Source: Bacteroidia bacterium (GTDB lineage: Bacteria > Bacteroidota > Bacteroidia > Flavobacteriales_E > Vicingaceae). Taken from it: a DNA stretch of 52,086 nucleotides. The translations under genes were made by a program, and so were the position numbers. Of the stretch, positions 50,611 through 52,086 are shown piece after piece. Location: NCBI GenBank assembly GCA_030429925.1, contig JAUIGQ010000002.1, positions 1-52,086 on the forward strand, read 5' to 3'. Within the stretch, counting starts at the first letter, position 1. Each line of letters begins with the position of its first letter. The notes below the pieces were generated by a model, which worked only from the letters and a program-made list of their open reading frames with translations, did not search any database and had not been told where the DNA came from.

Positions 50611-52086
50611 ATGAAAAAGTTATCTCTATTCTCATTGATAGGAATCCTATCAATATTTTGCAGTTTCGGACAACAAAGTCTAAACGAAGATTTTAGCGGA
50701 GGCACACTACCCGCAGGCTGGTCTATGGCATCAGTTTCAGCTGATGTATGGTACTTTGGAGGCTCGCTTGACTTTGGATCAACAAGTTCTACAAGACCAG
50801 ATGCTAGTGGAAATTCTGGTGAATATGCCAGGATCGATTTTAGTAATGATCCCGATACTACTTCTTTGATCACTCCAAGGGTAAGTATTGCAGGCATGAC
50901 TAATCCACGTCTGACCTTCTCATACATCACTCAGACAAACGTATCCACATTTACCCCATACAATAGGTTGATTCTAGATTATTGGAATGGAACAAAGTGG
51001 ATCAATATAACTGTTATCGATACACTGACAGCGGCAGGATGGGCATTCTATGAATTCCCAATTGCATCTTATGCATTTAGCACTGATACGGTTCAATTCA
51101 GATTTTCTGCTCAAGAAGGAGGCGCCGCAATTGGAGGAACCGGCACAACAACCTATGATCAAGACATGGCTTTAGATGAAATAGTGGTAGAACAAACTCC
51201 AACTTGTTTCAAGGCTACCTCACTTATGTCATCGAATGTGACATTTACTTCAGCTGATTTAGCTTGGACTGATCCTAATAGTGCTGCTTCTTTTCAAATA
51301 GAATATGGAACTGCCGGATTTACACCTGGAACAGGAACAATGATGGTTACTAGTGCTAATCCAATCAGCCTAACTAGTTTAACAGGAAACACAGCTTACG
51401 AATGGAGAGTAAGACCCATTTGTGCAGTTGCAGATACTGCCGCATGGACTAACCTTGCATCCTTTTTCACTGGTTACTGTTCTCCAAATCCATCTTCTGT
51501 TGATGGATCAGGTATTACAAATGTCTCTTTTGATACAGTAAATAATACTACCGGTACCGAATTAGGTAATTATGGTGATTATACAAACTTAAGTGGCGAT
51601 ATGCCTCAAGGTTTGACCACACCGGTGAATATCACTTATTCAACCGGTTACACTTATACAACTGAGATCTATGTTGACTGGAATAACGACCTTGATTTTG
51701 ATGATACTGGCGAAAATGTTTATTCAGGTGTTTCAACTGCAAATAATCCAACAACACTGAATGCATCTGTTACTGTGCCTAGTGGACAAGCTCTTGGACA
51801 ATACAGAATGAGAATTGGTGGAGCCGATGTTGGCCCTCCTACTCCATGTTATTCCGGAGCTTATGGGTCATTTGAGGATTACACGATTAATGTAGTTGCA
51901 CCACCTAATTGTCCAGCACCTTCAGCACTCATGACAAGCAGTATTTCAAGTACTTCTGCTAGTTTGGCATGGACTGAGAACGGAACGGCTACTAACTGGC
52001 AAATTGAATACGATACAACAGGGTTTACTCCGGGAACAGGCACCATTGTAAATGTTTCTTCTAATCCATATAGCCTGACTGGATTG
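50611..52086 (+). CDS. Large secreted FnIII/GEVED-domain protein (3' end cut by window)
   Basis: The frame is open from ATG 50611 to the last base (492 codons). Signal peptide (KLSLFSLIGILSIFCSFGQ), then a jelly-roll-like N-terminal domain with the DEDFSGGTLPAGW-type opening (NEDFSGGTLPAGWS, about 25-197). Next come a fibronectin type III module (about 199-289), a GEVED domain (about 290-430, IYVDWNNDLDFDDTGE and YGSFEDYTINV) and a second FnIII module from 434 that closely repeats the first. Such proteins in Bacteroidota normally end in a type IX sorting domain, here beyond the window. Confidence 0.9.
   Translation, partial: MKKLSLFSLIGILSIFCSFGQQSLNEDFSGGTLPAGWSMASVSADVWYFGGSLDFGSTSSTRPDASGNSGEYARIDFSNDPDTTSLITPRVSIAGMTNPRLTFSYITQTNVSTFTPYNRLILDYWNGTKWINITVIDTLTAAGWAFYEFPIASYAFSTDTVQFRFSAQEGGAAIGGTGTTTYDQDMALDEIVVEQTPTCFKATSLMSSNVTFTSADLAWTDPNSAASFQIEYGTAGFTPGTGTMMVTSANPISLTSLTGNTAYEWRVRPICAVADTAAWTNLASFFTGYCSPNPSSVDGSGITNVSFDTVNNTTGTELGNYGDYTNLSGDMPQGLTTPVNITYSTGYTYTTEIYVDWNNDLDFDDTGENVYSGVSTANNPTTLNASVTVPSGQALGQYRMRIGGADVGPPTPCYSGAYGSFEDYTINVVAPPNCPAPSALMTSSISSTSASLAWTENGTATNWQIEYDTTGFTPGTGTIVNVSSNPYSLTGL

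Noticed and set aside
50592-50930. Minus-strand 112-residue frame opposite the GEVED protein
   Set aside because: The plus strand is open for 492 codons with a signal peptide and recognisable domains; the minus frame has none.

Overview
The window is a contiguous chromosomal stretch from a member of the Bacteroidota, most likely a Flavobacteriales-type marine or freshwater bacterium. Three things point there. It carries type IX secretion and gliding genes (porV, porU, a PorP/SprF protein, gldJ). Intergenic promoters match the Bacteroidota form TTG/TTTG-N17-21-TAnnTTTG. Starts lack strong Shine-Dalgarno sites and often use TTG or GTG. No prophage, transposase, plasmid or CRISPR signal was found. 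Gene order looks like ordinary core genome, with a repeat-rich accessory patch around two tRNA-Val genes.

Layout. 1-1559: 3' part of an acyl-CoA dehydrogenase. 1560-1854: intergenic region with a nested palindromic (REP-like) pair. 1855-6030 (minus): tightly overlapped envelope operon of an AIM24-like protein, an M23/LysM peptidase, a small membrane protein, a beta-barrel protein and a YbdG-like MscS channel. 6124-8505 (plus): SRPBCC/GyrI protein, PH-like membrane protein, frameshifted AlkD-type DNA repair gene. 8559-11896 (minus): both subunits of methylmalonyl-CoA mutase. 12011-17887 (plus): spoT/rel, then fur-STAS-purA-ostA. 17892-24240: small conserved proteins (DUF4924, DUF1853, SiaC-like DUF1987), an M42 peptidase, a LytS/LytTR two-component pair and an outer-membrane protein. 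24249-33118 (minus): pdhC, pdhA, cdd, ispF, porV, porU. 33256-37103 (plus): porP/sprF, gldJ, murF. 37118-42106: acyl-CoA dehydrogenase, anmK, a glutamate-dehydrogenase-like gene, nhaD. 42215-45319: exbB/tolQ-exbD-tonB-like-folC operon. 45382-46088: tRNA-Val(TAC) and tRNA-Val(GAC) separated by a repeat cassette. 46356-48016: broken K+ channel gene with a 12-residue repeat domain. 48021-50357 (minus): CPA1 Na+/H+ antiporter. 50611-end: 5' part of a large secreted FnIII/GEVED protein, a plausible cargo of the type IX system encoded upstream.

How the genes fit together. PorU and PorV form the cell-surface sortase/shuttle of type IX secretion. GldJ and the PorP/SprF protein belong to the same secretion/gliding machinery, and the terminal GEVED protein is the sort of substrate it exports. 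Carbon and energy functions (two acyl-CoA dehydrogenases, methylmalonyl-CoA mutase, PDH E1alpha/E2, an NAD(P) amino-acid dehydrogenase) suggest fatty-acid and amino-acid catabolism. Two Na+/H+ antiporters with unusual His-rich segments and an MscS channel suggest active ion and osmotic homeostasis.

The points most worth a second look are these. (i) The 12-residue-repeat K+ channel is interrupted by what reads as a 7-nt deletion. (ii) The glutamate-dehydrogenase-like protein has Gln where the catalytic Lys is expected. (iii) A repeat cassette lies between the two tRNA-Val genes. (iv) There is a nested palindrome at 1565-1647. (v) Ile codon choice depends on the preceding base. I did not find a clearly new multi-gene system. 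All calls come from reading sequence without database searches.
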